Assembly (NCBI GenBank): GCA_964639395.1
Contig: CAZXCT010000002.1
Location: forward strand, 1-51,184
From: ATZT02 sp964639395
Lineage (GTDB): Bacteria > Actinomycetota > Actinomycetes > S36-B12 > UBA5976
DNA length: 51,184 nucleotides
Direction of reading: 5' to 3'
The notes under the pieces are model-generated. The model saw nothing but the letters and a program-made list of their open reading frames with translations, ran no database searches and was not told the DNA's origin. Each line of letters starts with the position of its first letter. Position 1 is the first letter of the stretch. Position numbers and translations under genes: made by a program. This document shows positions 1-9,336 of this stretch, in pieces.

Positions 1-2492
1 TGATGAATTGCATATTGCACGTTAAGTAATCCGCGTACCCCTATGCCACTCGCTAGCTTTTCAGTACTGGCTGCTATTTCTAATATTTGCTCATCAGTAA
101 TAGAAATTGGTGGGATCACACAAGCGGAATCGCCAGAATGCACCCCAGCTTCTTCGATGTGCTCCATGATTCCACCGATAAATATATCTGTACCGTCGTA
201 CAATGCATCAACATCAATTTCAAGCGCATCTTCGAGAAATCTATCCACTAAAACTGGATGCTGTGGATTTATATTGGTAGCTTTTTCAATAAACTCTTCA
301 AGCATCTCGTCGTTATAGACAATTTCCATGCCACGACCACCAAGTACATAAGAAGGTCTCACCAAAACTGGATATCCGATTTGGGTGGCGATCGTTTTTG
401 CTTGATTAAATGATCTTGCTAACGAATGCGCCGGGGCTCTTAATTTGGCTTGTTCGAGCACTTTTCCGAAGGCTCCCCGATCTTCTGCTGCATGAATTGC
501 TTGGGGGCTCGTTCCTAATATTTTCACACCATTGTCTTCTAAGTCTTGTGCCAAACCGAGTGGTGTTTGCCCGCCTAGTTGCACAATCACCCCGAGCATT
601 TGACCACTTGCACTTTCTGCATGAATTACTTCAAGAACATCCTCAAGTGTTAGTGGCTCAAAGAAAAGTCGATCGGACGTATCGTAATCGGTCGAAACGG
701 TTTCGGGGTTGCAATTAATCATTATTGTTTCAAAACCAGCTTCGCTAAGAGTTTGTGCAGCATGAACACATGAATAATCAAATTCGATTCCTTGACCAAT
801 TCTATTTGGGCCTGATCCAAGAATTATGATTTTCTTTTTGTCAGAAATTTCTAATTCAGTTTCTTCATCCCAAGTTGAATAGTGATAAGGGGTGTAAGCC
901 TTGAATTCTGCTGCACAGGTATCAACTGTTTTAAATACTGGTCTTAAGTTGTTTTTATGTCGATAATCACGTACCTCTTTTTGCGTGAGACCTAGGATCT
1001 CACCTATCTGACTATCGCTAAACCCATGTCTTTTTGAAATTTTTATCAATTCTAAAGAGAGTTCACCAGATTTCGCAATTTCTCTCGCGATTTGATTAAT
1101 TAGATTAATTTGGTCTAAAAACCAAGGATCGATTTTTGTACTCTGATAAACCTGCGCTACCGACGCACCCATAAATAAGGCTCTTTGCACGGTTTTTATT
1201 CGACCATCAGTTGCAATTGCACATTTCTTTAAAAGACTCTCAACATCTTCGCCTGCTTCTTCAAAACTGAAAATGAATTCTTTCTTTTCGAGACTGCGCA
1301 ATGCCTTTTGCAGGCTCTCGGTAAAATTGCGACCAATTGCCATGGCTTCACCAACGCTCTTCATATGTGTTGTCAAAACTGGATCCGCTTGTGGAAACTT
1401 CTCAAAAGCGAACCTTGGAATTTTTACAACAATGTAATCCAAAGTGGGTTCAAATGACGCAGGAGTTTTCTGAGTAATATCATTTGGAATCTCGTCCAAG
1501 GTATAGCCCAGGGCAAGTCGAGCAGCGATTTTTGCAATCGGAAATCCAGTGGCCTTAGAAGCGAGTGCGCTCGATCGCGAAACCCTTGGATTCATTTCGA
1601 TAACTATCATCCGACCGTCAGCGGGATTTATCGCAAATTGAATGTTACATCCGCCGGTATCCACGCCAACTTCTCTAATGACCTTTATAGCCATGTCTCG
1701 CATAATCTGATATTCGCGGTCAGTCAGCGTAACGGCAGGTGCGACCGTTATTGAATCACCGGTATGCACCCCCATTGGATCTAAATTTTCAATAGAGCAA
1801 ATGACAACAACGTTGTCATTTGTATCGCGCATTAATTCAAGTTCGTACTCTTTCCAACCCATTACGCTTTCTTCTAAAAGAACTTCTGTGGTTGGAGATG
1901 CGCTTAAGCCGTCATTAGCGATCTTTATAAGCTCTGCTTCATTATTAGCAAATCCAGATCCCGCCCCACCCATGGTGAAAGATGGTCGCACTACCAATGG
2001 ATAACCTAATTGTTTTGCTGCTAATAAAACTTCTTCTAACGTGTGGCAAATTGAACTCTTTGCAACTTCGCCACCAATTCGCTGCACCAGTTTTTTAAAT
2101 ACTTCTCGATTTTCACCTGATTCGATCGCTTGCACATTTGCGCCGATCAACTCAACTCCATATCGATCTAACACGCCACTCTTTGCAAGTGCCATTGCGG
2201 TGTTAAGGGCTGTTTGCCCACCGAGCGTAGGGAGCAGGGCGTCTGGTTTTTCTTTAGCAATTATTTTTTCGACAATTTCAGGGTTAATCGGCTCTATATA
2301 AGTAGCGTCAGCAAACTGTGGATCAGTCATTATGGTTGCCGGGTTTGAATTTACCAAGATAACACGCAAACCTTCTTGTTTCAAAACTTTGCATGCTTGG
2401 GTGCCAGAATAATCAAACTCACAGGCTTGTCCAATAACGATTGGCCCTGATCCAATAATCAGTACTGACTTGATGTCTAAACGTTTAGGCAT
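1..2492 (-). CDS. carB: carbamoyl-phosphate synthase large subunit, 3' end outside window
   Basis: Makes carbamoyl phosphate from ammonia (delivered by CarA), bicarbonate and two ATP, the first step toward UMP and arginine. About 830 codons are present; the family is about 1,100 residues, so the C-terminal allosteric end lies beyond position 1. The N-terminus reads MPKRLDIKSVLIIGSGPIVI, followed by an ATP-grasp half; a second half begins near residue 553 with ILGSGPNRIGQGIEFDYS. The last visible codons read GVRGLLNVQYAIH, still in the same frame. The ATG at 2492 overlaps the carA stop by 8 bp, which implies coupled translation in the order carA then carB. I see no disruption. Identification is firm from the duplicated synthetase halves and the carA neighbour. 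Confidence 0.97.
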   Translation of the reverse strand, partial: MPKRLDIKSVLIIGSGPIVIGQACEFDYSGTQACKVLKQEGLRVILVNSNPATIMTDPQFADATYIEPINPEIVEKIIAKEKPDALLPTLGGQTALNTAMALAKSGVLDRYGVELIGANVQAIESGENREVFKKLVQRIGGEVAKSSICHTLEEVLLAAKQLGYPLVVRPSFTMGGAGSGFANNEAELIKIANDGLSASPTTEVLLEESVMGWKEYELELMRDTNDNVVVICSIENLDPMGVHTGDSITVAPAVTLTDREYQIMRDMAIKVIREVGVDTGGCNIQFAINPADGRMIVIEMNPRVSRSSALASKATGFPIAKIAARLALGYTLDEIPNDITQKTPASFEPTLDYIVVKIPRFAFEKFPQADPVLTTHMKSVGEAMAIGRNFTESLQKALRSLEKKEFIFSFEEAGEDVESLLKKCAIATDGRIKTVQRALFMGASVAQVYQSTKIDPWFLDQINLINQIAREIAKSGELSLELIKISKRHGFSDSQIGEILGLTQKEVRDYRHKNNLRPVFKTVDTCAAEFKAYTPYHYSTWDEETELEISDKKKIIILGSGPNRIGQGIEFDYSCVHAAQTLSEAGFETIMINCNPETVSTDYDTSDRLFFEPLTLEDVLEVIHAESASGQMLGVIVQLGGQTPLGLAQDLEDNGVKILGTSPQAIHAAEDRGAFGKVLEQAKLRAPAHSLARSFNQAKTIATQIGYPVLVRPSYVLGGRGMEIVYNDEMLEEFIEKATNINPQHPVLVDRFLEDALEIDVDALYDGTDIFIGGIMEHIEEAGVHSGDSACVIPPISITDEQILEIAASTEKLASGIGVRGLLNVQYAIH

Positions 2493-3615
2493 TGCTACCA
2501 GCTGACATTAAATCAACAAACTTATCGAAGAGATGGTTTGCATCATGCGGCCCAGCAGCAGCCTCAGGATGATACTGAACACTAAACGCTTTTGCAGAAC
2601 GAACTTGTAGACCCTCCACCACCGAATCATTCAGACATCGATGGGTGATTTCACCTTGTCCAAACTTTGTATCAAATATGTCCGCGTCACTTTTCACTGC
2701 GAAGCCGTGATTATGGGTTGTAATATCCACTTTTCTTGTTTGTAGATTTATTACCGGTTGATTTTGACCACGATGACCGAAAACTAGCTTGTAAGTTTCT
2801 AATCCAACGGCTCTAGCTAAAATTTGATTTCCGAAACATATCCCAAACAGCGGTCGTTGCGCACTTAAAATTTCTTGGGTAACCGAAACAAGGTGCTGCG
2901 CCGTAGCGGGATCGCCAGGCCCATTAGATAAAAAAACACCATCTATTCCAGCACTAAGTACCTCTTTCGCACTTGCACTTGCTGGAAGTACGTGGGTTTC
3001 GATTCCTCTTTGGGCTAGCTGTCGCAAAATATTAGTTTTCATTCCCATATCAATAGCAGCCACTTGAAACTTCTTCTCACCTATTGCGCGATAAACAAAA
3101 GGCTCTTTAACCGTTACATCGTCCGTTAAGTTTGCACCCTTCATACTCAACGAGGCGCGTACCCTTTCAATCATTTGGGCGTGAGAAAGCGCTGCATTCT
3201 TAATAGAAAAGATCCCTGCCCGCATTGCACCTTTATCTCTTAAATGTCTAGTGAGCGCACGAGTGTCCACTTGCGAAATAGAAACGATATTTTGTTCAAT
3301 TAACTCTGCTTCTAAAGATCGCTTCGCACGCCAATTTGAATAAATCCGCGAGGCATCACGAATTACATACCCCGCTACCCAAATTTTTACGGACTCATCA
3401 TCTTCATCATTGATCCCGGTGTTTCCAATGTGCGGTGCGGTTTGAATCACTATTTGTTTGTAATAGGAAGGATCAGTTAGCGTTTCTTGATAACCAGTCA
3501 TCCCAGTGGCAAACACAGCTTCGCCAAAACTTTCACCAAGTGCCCCAAAGGGTTTACCAGTAAATACTCGACCATCCTCGAGCACCAAATATGCGATATT
3601 TTCGTCTTGAAACAT
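2485..3615 (-). CDS. carA: carbamoyl-phosphate synthase small (glutaminase) subunit
   Basis: Hydrolyses glutamine and channels ammonia to CarB. At 376 residues it has the usual length. The N-terminal CPSase domain contains GESFGEAVFATGMTGYQET, and the C-terminal class I glutamine amidotransferase domain has the nucleophile Cys in GICFGNQ and the His-Glu pair in SVQYHPEAAAGPHD. The ATG at 3615 lies 5 bp after the pyrC stop, and the 3' end overlaps carB by 8 bp. It belongs to the pyrR-pyrB-pyrC-carA-carB run, so PyrR-mediated control upstream of pyrR probably extends to it. No separate arginine-type carAB copy is visible in the window. Confidence 0.97.
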   Translation of the reverse strand: MFQDENIAYLVLEDGRVFTGKPFGALGESFGEAVFATGMTGYQETLTDPSYYKQIVIQTAPHIGNTGINDEDDESVKIWVAGYVIRDASRIYSNWRAKRSLEAELIEQNIVSISQVDTRALTRHLRDKGAMRAGIFSIKNAALSHAQMIERVRASLSMKGANLTDDVTVKEPFVYRAIGEKKFQVAAIDMGMKTNILRQLAQRGIETHVLPASASAKEVLSAGIDGVFLSNGPGDPATAQHLVSVTQEILSAQRPLFGICFGNQILARAVGLETYKLVFGHRGQNQPVINLQTRKVDITTHNHGFAVKSDADIFDTKFGQGEITHRCLNDSVVEGLQVRSAKAFSVQYHPEAAAGPHDANHLFDKFVDLMSAGSNA

Positions 3616-3620
3616 TAAGT

Positions 3621-4907
3621 TTAGCCTCTCACGTTATCTCTATAACTAATCTCACCTTTAAATATGGTGGTTATCACTTTTCCGGTGAAAGACATATCGT
3701 GATATGGGTTATTTTTACTTAGCGATTGCGTCTCATTTTTGTTAACGGTGTATTGCAAATTTGGATCAACTAAACAAAGATTTGCTAAAGCGCCTTCTTC
3801 GATTTTTTGTCCATGATCGAATTTTCTAGCTAGTTGGGCTGGCTTCTCACTCATGACTCTTGCCACATCTCGCCAACTTAATTTGCCTTCCTTAACCATC
3901 ACAGTTGAGATTATTGAGAGTGCTGTTTCTAGGCCAAGCATTCCGAAAGCAGCTGATGCCCACTCGGTTTCTTTATCCTCATTTGGATGCGGCGCATGAT
4001 CCGTCGCCACGATGTCGATTGTTCCGTCGATTAAAGCCTCGCGAAGTGCTAGTACATCATTTTGACTTCTCAAGGGAGGATTTACTTTGAAAACTGGATT
4101 ATAAGATTTAACTAAAGATTCATCTAATAAAAGATGATGTGGAGTGACCTCCGCGGAGACATTGATATTTTTTTTCTTTGCGTTTCTTAATAACTCTACT
4201 GTGCCGCGAGTAGAGGCGTGGCAAATATGTAGGCGCGATTGCACTAATTCGCAAAGTAAAATATCTCTTGCCACAATCGCTTCTTCAGCTACATTTGGCC
4301 AACCAGTCAAACCTAAAATTGACGACAACTCTGATTCATTCATTTGTGCATTTAAAGTTAAACGACCCTCTTGGGCGTGCTGTGCTATTAATCCATCAAA
4401 CGCCTTTACATACTCAAGCGCTCGACGCATTATCACTGAGTCTTCAACGCATTTACCATCATCACTAAAGATTGTTACTTGCGCTTTTGAATCTGCCATG
4501 GCTTTTAACTCTGCAAGATGAGTTCCGTTAAGTCCGGTTGTGACCGCACCTACCGGGTAAACGTCGACAATTTTTGTATCCTGACCTAATCCATAAACTT
4601 GCTCAACCACACCGGCAGTGTCAGCGACCGGGTTTGTATTTGCCATCGCATGAACCGCCGTGTACCCACCACAAGCAGCAGCTTTTGCGCCACTATTTAT
4701 TGTTTCTGAATCTTCTCTTCCGGGTTGGCGTAGGTGAGTATGTAAATCCACTAATCCTGGCAGCAGAATTAGATTCTCGGCTAGGATTTTTGTGGCTGCG
4801 CTCTTTATCGTGCCGGCAGGTTTGATTTGTGAGATTTTTTGATCTTCGATTAATACATCTTTAGGATCCTCGCCGTAAATACTGACACTTGATATAAGTA
4901 AACTCAT
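3621..4907 (-). CDS. pyrC: dihydroorotase
   Basis: Cyclises N-carbamoyl-aspartate to dihydroorotate, third step of pyrimidine synthesis. The 428-residue length fits the class I (long) dihydroorotases of Gram-positives rather than the short E. coli type. Metal-binding signatures are visible: DLHTHLRQPG near residue 54, histidines in EVTPHHLLLD and HICHAS, and the catalytic Asp region DIVATDHAPHPNEDK near residue 300. The ATG at 4907 overlaps the pyrB stop in an ATGA tetramer, and carA follows after 5 bp. Pyrimidine operons often place pyrC next to pyrB, and the two enzymes act consecutively. Confidence 0.97.
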   Translation of the reverse strand: MSLLISSVSIYGEDPKDVLIEDQKISQIKPAGTIKSAATKILAENLILLPGLVDLHTHLRQPGREDSETINSGAKAAACGGYTAVHAMANTNPVADTAGVVEQVYGLGQDTKIVDVYPVGAVTTGLNGTHLAELKAMADSKAQVTIFSDDGKCVEDSVIMRRALEYVKAFDGLIAQHAQEGRLTLNAQMNESELSSILGLTGWPNVAEEAIVARDILLCELVQSRLHICHASTRGTVELLRNAKKKNINVSAEVTPHHLLLDESLVKSYNPVFKVNPPLRSQNDVLALREALIDGTIDIVATDHAPHPNEDKETEWASAAFGMLGLETALSIISTVMVKEGKLSWRDVARVMSEKPAQLARKFDHGQKIEEGALANLCLVDPNLQYTVNKNETQSLSKNNPYHDMSFTGKVITTIFKGEISYRDNVRG

Positions 4908-5836
4908 TTGCCATCTCCACTTAGTAGGTGATACAAAACACTCATACGGACACTAACCCCATTTGTTACTTGTTCGCGAATAACTGATTGCTTACTATCT
5001 GCAACTTCTGCGGTGATTTCCATTCCCCGATTCATGGGGCCAGGATGTAACACATAAGAGTTTGATTTCATTTTTTGAAGTCTTAGTGAATTAAGACCGA
5101 AATCTTGCGAATACTCTCTCGCGTTAGGAAAGTAAGCCGCGTTCATTCTTTCTTGTTGCACCCGTAACATCATTACCGCGTCTAAATTATTTAGCGGTTT
5201 ATCAAGTTGATAGCTCACCTCGCATCCCCACGATTCAACACCGATTGGTAACAGCGTGGGCGGCGCGATCAGCACGCATTTGGCTTTAAGTAATTTCAAT
5301 AACAGCACATTGCTTCGTGCCACTCGACTGTGCAAGATATCTCCAACAATTCCTACTGTGAGGCCGGAGAGATCTGGTTTATTTGGAGCAAGCTTTTCGC
5401 GCAAGGTGTATGCGTCTAAGAGTGCCTGCGTGGGATGTTCGTGTGTTCCATCGCCGGCATTTATTACTTTCGCCTTGATCCAACCACTTTCGGCCAAAGT
5501 TTGAGCAGCGCCACTCGCCCAGTGACGAATCACTACTGCGTCCGCACCCATGGCTTCTAAGGTTTGTGCTGTGTCTTTAAGGTTCTCGCCCTTTGAGACA
5601 CTAGATCCTTTAGCGCTAAACGTGATGACATCTGCGCTCAATCTTTTTGCAGCCGCTTCAAAAGAAATTCTTGTTCGCGTTGAGTCTTCAAAGAACAAAT
5701 TAACCACTGTTCGCCCTAGCAGGGTAGGTAATTTCTTTACTTGTTTTCCGCCAACTTCTGCCATGCTCTTAGCGGTGTCTAGTATCTCTACTGCTTTTTC
5801 ATAATTGAGGTTATTAATGCTATAACGGTGCTTCAT
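4904..5836 (-). CDS. pyrB: aspartate carbamoyltransferase catalytic subunit
   Basis: Condenses carbamoyl phosphate with aspartate, the committed step of pyrimidine synthesis. The protein is 310 residues. The carbamoyl-phosphate site FFEDSTRTRISFE lies near residue 50, HPTQALLDAYTL near residue 135, and the aspartate-binding region is HPGPMNRGMEI near residue 265. No pyrI regulatory subunit is adjacent, as expected outside the enterics. It overlaps both neighbours by ATGA (pyrR upstream, pyrC downstream), so the three genes are probably coupled in translation. Confidence 0.97.
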   Translation of the reverse strand: MKHRYSINNLNYEKAVEILDTAKSMAEVGGKQVKKLPTLLGRTVVNLFFEDSTRTRISFEAAAKRLSADVITFSAKGSSVSKGENLKDTAQTLEAMGADAVVIRHWASGAAQTLAESGWIKAKVINAGDGTHEHPTQALLDAYTLREKLAPNKPDLSGLTVGIVGDILHSRVARSNVLLLKLLKAKCVLIAPPTLLPIGVESWGCEVSYQLDKPLNNLDAVMMLRVQQERMNAAYFPNAREYSQDFGLNSLRLQKMKSNSYVLHPGPMNRGMEITAEVADSKQSVIREQVTNGVSVRMSVLYHLLSGDGK

Positions 5837-6363
5837 GCAATCACCGTCACTTCATCTGAAGAGTCAAACTCTGCCAACTTGACTTTAATTACCTCTTCAA
5901 ACGCGGTTGGTAAGTTTTTACCGACAAAATCTGGTCGAATCGGTAACTCTCTGTGTCCCCGATCCACCAGTACCGCGAGCTGCACTTTTTTTGGTCGACC
6001 CAAGGCAGTTAAGGCATCAAGGGCGGCGCGAATTGTTCTTCCTGAAAAAAGAACATCATCAACTAAGACGACCGTTTTGTGATCGACTACATCACCAGGG
6101 ATAAATGTGCTCTGTGGCGTGCGCGCAGGGCGCAATCTGACGTCATCGCGATAAAGCGTTATATCTAACACCCCCGCCACGGTTGGGATGTTTTCAATTT
6201 CTTGAATCTTTTTAGCGATACGCGCTGCGATAGCAACTCCCCTAGTGGGAATGCCCAAAATTAGTAAGTCTTTAGAACCTTTATTATTTTCAATGATTTC
6301 ATGTGAGATTCGAATAATTGCCCGATTAATATCGGCGCTTTCTAGCACAAGGCGAGCGTTCAC
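5833..6363 (-). CDS. pyrR: pyrimidine operon RNA-binding regulator PyrR
   Basis: Uridine-nucleotide-responsive RNA-binding protein that represses pyr genes; many members also have weak uracil phosphoribosyltransferase activity. The 176-residue protein has the PRPP-binding motif VVLVDDVLFSGRTIRAALDA near residue 97, and the N-terminal LILGIPTRGVAIA segment typical of PyrR. The GTG at 6363 was chosen because a strong AGGAGG (6368-6373 on the complement) lies 4 nt upstream. It is the first gene of the pyr run and overlaps pyrB by ATGA. Just upstream is a hairpin whose loop matches the PyrR binding consensus and whose lower stem covers the ribosome binding site, so autoregulation at translation is likely. 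Confidence 0.95.
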   Translation of the reverse strand: MNARLVLESADINRAIIRISHEIIENNKGSKDLLILGIPTRGVAIAARIAKKIQEIENIPTVAGVLDITLYRDDVRLRPARTPQSTFIPGDVVDHKTVVLVDDVLFSGRTIRAALDALTALGRPKKVQLAVLVDRGHRELPIRPDFVGKNLPTAFEEVIKVKLAEFDSSDEVTVIA

Positions 6364-6367
6364 TCGA

Positions 6368-6401
6368 CCTCCTTCTTCGCCTCTCGGGACGAACTTAAAG
6401 G
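6368..6401 (-). promoter_or_regulatory. PyrR-binding RNA hairpin overlapping the pyrR Shine-Dalgarno
   Basis: On the transcribed strand the leader reads TTCG (6393-6390), a ten-base loop TCCCGAGAGG (6389-6380) and CGAA (6379-6376), a closed 4-bp stem. The loop holds the core of the PyrR loop consensus as I recall it (UCCNGNGAGG, all defined core bases matched). A lower stem pairs CCTT (6401-6398) with the AAGG that starts AAGGAGG (6374-6368), so folding would mask the ribosome binding site. An asymmetric internal loop separates the two stems, as in known PyrR sites. The arrangement suggests translational repression rather than attenuation, since there is no terminator-like U tract. Pairing was done by eye. 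Confidence 0.72.
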
Positions 6402-6417
6402 ATGTCTAACTTTGGAT

Positions 6418-6423
6418 ATTCTA
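6418..6423 (-). promoter_or_regulatory. candidate -10 element for the pyr operon
   Basis: TAGAAT on the complement matches TATAAT at 5 of 6 positions and lies in the 66-bp gap between pyk and pyrR. A start site about 7 nt downstream would give a leader of roughly 45 nt, just enough to hold the PyrR hairpin. I see no good -35 element at 15-18 bp. Confidence 0.4.
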
Positions 6424-6429
6424 GCAGAC

Positions 6430-7857
6430 TTACTGCTCTTTCGAGCCAAACCCTACCTTGTGTACCCGCATGCCGTTAGTTGTTCCTGGTACACCGGGTG
6501 GAACGCCTGCCACTACAACAACTAGTTCCCCAGTCTCGGCTAAAGCATGTTCTAGCAAGTCTTTGTCTACCTTGTCTACCATTTCGTCCGTGTGTTCAAC
6601 TAGCCCGACTAAATAAGCAGTAACTCCCCAGATCAAACTAAGTTGTCGAAATACTCGCGGCAATGGAGTGTAAGCAAGAATTGGAATTTGTGAACGGTGC
6701 ATCGCCATTAATCTGGCACTACGACCGGTTTCACTGAAGGCTATCAAATATTTTGCTTCTATGAACTCACCTACTGTTATTGCAGCTGAGGTCATCGCCC
6801 TGGCAACAGAAATTCTGGTTTGAGGTTTTAATTTAACTAATTTATCCAACGCTTGTGTTTCTACGTGCTCAATAACCCTCGCCATTGTTGAAACAACTGT
6901 TACTGGATTGTCCCCAACGCTCGTCTCACCTGACAGCATCAAGGCATCTGCCCCATCTAAAATTGCGTTCGCCACATCACTCGCCTCTGCTCTGGTCGGA
7001 CGAGAGGCGGTAATCATTGATTCAAGCATTTGCGTAGCAACTATTACAGGTTTTCCGGCATTACGGGCACGTGTTATTGCATCTTTTTGCACCAAAGGCA
7101 CCATCTCAAGTGGTAGCTCTACACCTAAATCTCCACGTGCAATCATGATTCCATCAAATTTTTCAATAATCTCATCAATATTCTCTACCGCTTGCGGCTT
7201 TTCTATTTTTGCAATTATCGGGGCTGACTTATTCATTTTTTTCATGATTGCCTGTACTGGCTCGATATCTTTCGCATTTCTTACAAAAGATAACGCAACC
7301 CAATCGATCTCATTTTCAAGTGCCCAGATCAGGTCTTTCTCATCTTTCTCACTAAGTGCGGGAACACTTACCATTACTCCAGGTAGATTTAATCCTTTGT
7401 TATCGGATATTTCTCCACCTTCAACTACTATGCAATTTAGCTGCTTCGCTGTTTTACTCTTAACTGAAAGTTTTATTTTTCCATCATCAATTAATAACTC
7501 ATCATTTACCGCTACATCGTCAATTAAGCCTTTATAAGTTGTTGAAACTACTTCAATTGTTCCTGCAATATCTTCAGTAGTTATCGAAAATTCGGCTCCA
7601 TTAATTAAAACTTCACTACCGTTTTTAAATTTACCTACCCGAATCTTTGGCCCTTGCAAATCTGCCAAAACCGCAACTGGAATATCTAACTCAGAAGACA
7701 CTTCACGAATTAAATTCAATCGTCTTTGGTGATCACTTTGAATTCCGTGGCTCATGTTCAATCTGGCTACATTTAAACCCGACTTTAATAACGCGATTAC
7801 TGTGTCTTTACTATCTGTAGCAGGGCCTAAAGTTGCAATAATTTTTGCACGACGCAT
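6430..7857 (-). CDS. pyk: pyruvate kinase
   Basis: Final glycolytic step, phosphoenolpyruvate plus ADP to pyruvate plus ATP, cytosolic. The 475-residue protein starts MRRAKIIATLGPATDS. It shows LNMSHG near residue 35, the active-site region IIAKIEKPQAVENIDE near residue 215, and GIMIARGDLGVELP near residue 238, followed by the C-terminal regulatory domain ending in GTTNGMRVHKVG. Adjacency to gltBD is a recurring actinobacterial arrangement. No Shine-Dalgarno precedes the ATG at 7857. Instead TACAAT ends exactly 6 nt upstream, which suggests a leaderless mRNA that starts inside the 21-bp gap after gltD. Confidence 0.97.
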   Translation of the reverse strand: MRRAKIIATLGPATDSKDTVIALLKSGLNVARLNMSHGIQSDHQRRLNLIREVSSELDIPVAVLADLQGPKIRVGKFKNGSEVLINGAEFSITTEDIAGTIEVVSTTYKGLIDDVAVNDELLIDDGKIKLSVKSKTAKQLNCIVVEGGEISDNKGLNLPGVMVSVPALSEKDEKDLIWALENEIDWVALSFVRNAKDIEPVQAIMKKMNKSAPIIAKIEKPQAVENIDEIIEKFDGIMIARGDLGVELPLEMVPLVQKDAITRARNAGKPVIVATQMLESMITASRPTRAEASDVANAILDGADALMLSGETSVGDNPVTVVSTMARVIEHVETQALDKLVKLKPQTRISVARAMTSAAITVGEFIEAKYLIAFSETGRSARLMAMHRSQIPILAYTPLPRVFRQLSLIWGVTAYLVGLVEHTDEMVDKVDKDLLEHALAETGELVVVVAGVPPGVPGTTNGMRVHKVGFGSKEQ

Positions 7858-7863
7858 AAGGCT

Positions 7864-7869
7864 ATTGTA
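7864..7869 (-). promoter_or_regulatory. candidate -10 element for leaderless pyk
   Basis: TACAAT on the complement (5 of 6 matches to TATAAT) is followed by the six bases AGCCTT and then the pyk ATG. A start site 7 nt past the hexamer would coincide with the A of the ATG. No convincing -35 box is visible. Confidence 0.45.
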
Positions 7870-7878
7870 GTGTCCAAA

Positions 7879-9336
7879 TCATTTTTGAAGAACTAATGGT
7901 CGGTCACTCGGAGTAATTGGTGCAGGTAACTGCGAAGACCCAGCCAAAAATATATCTACATTTCTCGCACAAGACCTACCCTCAGCAATGGCCCAAACAA
8001 TCAATGATTGCCCTCTTCCTGCGTCACCACAAACAAATACTCCGGGCAAATTTGTTTGAAACTCACTATCTCGAGCAATGTTTCCTTTATTGTCTAACGC
8101 TAATAACCCTGATTTATCAAATACACTGACCTCTGGGCCAACAAAACCCATAGCTAAAAATACATAATCCGCTTTAATAATTCGCTCTGTACCACTAACT
8201 ACTTCAAACTTACCGTTCTTTAATTCAACTTCACACAACTTTAAACCCGTAACAACTCCAGCTTCACCAATAAATTCTTGCGTTGAAACCGCATACATTC
8301 TTTCGCCACCCTCTTCATGAGCGCTACTAACTCGATAAATATTCGGATAAGTTGGCCATGGTTGATTCGAAGGTCGCAGTTGGGTTGGCTCTGGAAGGAT
8401 CTCTAACTGCGTAACGCTTGCCGCCTTTTGTCGATGTGCAGTACCTAAGCAATCTGCCCCAGTGTCTCCGCCACCGATAATCACAACGTGTTTTCCTTCC
8501 ACATCAATCGCACTCTTTGTGTCTTCTCCGCTAGCCACGCGGTTAGCGAGCGGTAGATATTCCATCGCTTGGTAGATGCCTTTTAAGTTGCGTCCCGCTA
8601 TTTCGATATCTCGATAACCAGTGGCTCCAACTGCCAGAATCACTGCGTCATATCTTTGTTGCAAATCAGAAAGTGAAGTATCTATCCCTAGTTCCACTCC
8701 ACAGCGAAATTTAACACCCTCAGCAATTAACTGATCTAATCTTTTGTCTAAATGAATCTTTTCCATTTTAAATTCCGGAATTCCATACCTTAATAATCCC
8801 CCCGCTTTGTCAGCTTTTTCATAAACCGCGACAGTGTGACCAGCTCTAGCAAGTTGTTGTGCAACTGCTAAACCGCTTGGACCTGATCCAACTACTGCCA
8901 CTGTCTTACCACTTAAGCGGTCCGGTGGCTGTGGTCGGACAAAGCCTTCAGCAAAAGCACGATTTGCTATCTCTACCTCGATTTGCTTTATTGATACCGC
9001 ATCATCGTTAATGGCTACTACGCAAGCTGTTTCACATGGCGCCGGACATAGTCGTCCGGTGAACTCAGGAAAATTATTTGTTGCATGTAGCCGCTCACTC
9101 GCTTCTTCCCAGGCATCGCGATACACCAAGTCATTAAATTCAGGAATCAAATTTCCTAGGGGGCAACCGTTGTGGCAAAAAGGGATTCCGCAATCCATGC
9201 AGCGCGAGGCTTGTTTTTTTAACGTTTCTGGATTAAAAGGATCGTAAACCTCTCGCCAATCAAGAATTCTTACATCAACTGGCCTTCGGGTAGGAGTTTC
9301 TCTTTTAATATTTAAAAAGCCTTTTGGATCACCCAC
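7879..9336 (-). CDS. gltD: glutamate synthase (NADPH) small subunit
   Basis: Supplies electrons from NADPH through FAD and Fe-S clusters to GltB, which makes glutamate from glutamine and 2-oxoglutarate. The 485-residue protein has N-terminal cysteine clusters (RCMDCGIPFCHNGCPLGN near residue 45; GRLCPAPCETACVV near residue 95), an FAD Rossmann motif VVGSGPSGLAVAQQLA near residue 148, and an NADPH motif IIGGGDTGADCLG near residue 288. A conserved FAD-contact region with VCGDAGRGQSLIVWAIAEGR is near the C-terminus. The 5' end overlaps the gltB stop by 8 bp, so the two subunits are probably made in a coupled way. Length and motif order are standard. Confidence 0.96.
   Translation of the reverse strand: MGDPKGFLNIKRETPTRRPVDVRILDWREVYDPFNPETLKKQASRCMDCGIPFCHNGCPLGNLIPEFNDLVYRDAWEEASERLHATNNFPEFTGRLCPAPCETACVVAINDDAVSIKQIEVEIANRAFAEGFVRPQPPDRLSGKTVAVVGSGPSGLAVAQQLARAGHTVAVYEKADKAGGLLRYGIPEFKMEKIHLDKRLDQLIAEGVKFRCGVELGIDTSLSDLQQRYDAVILAVGATGYRDIEIAGRNLKGIYQAMEYLPLANRVASGEDTKSAIDVEGKHVVIIGGGDTGADCLGTAHRQKAASVTQLEILPEPTQLRPSNQPWPTYPNIYRVSSAHEEGGERMYAVSTQEFIGEAGVVTGLKLCEVELKNGKFEVVSGTERIIKADYVFLAMGFVGPEVSVFDKSGLLALDNKGNIARDSEFQTNLPGVFVCGDAGRGQSLIVWAIAEGRSCARNVDIFLAGSSQLPAPITPSDRPLVLQK

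Noticed and set aside
6908..7537. 209-codon plus-strand reading frame opposite pyk
   Set aside because: It lies wholly antisense to a clearly conserved pyruvate kinase, has Ser-rich low-complexity content typical of a reverse-strand shadow, and resembles no family.
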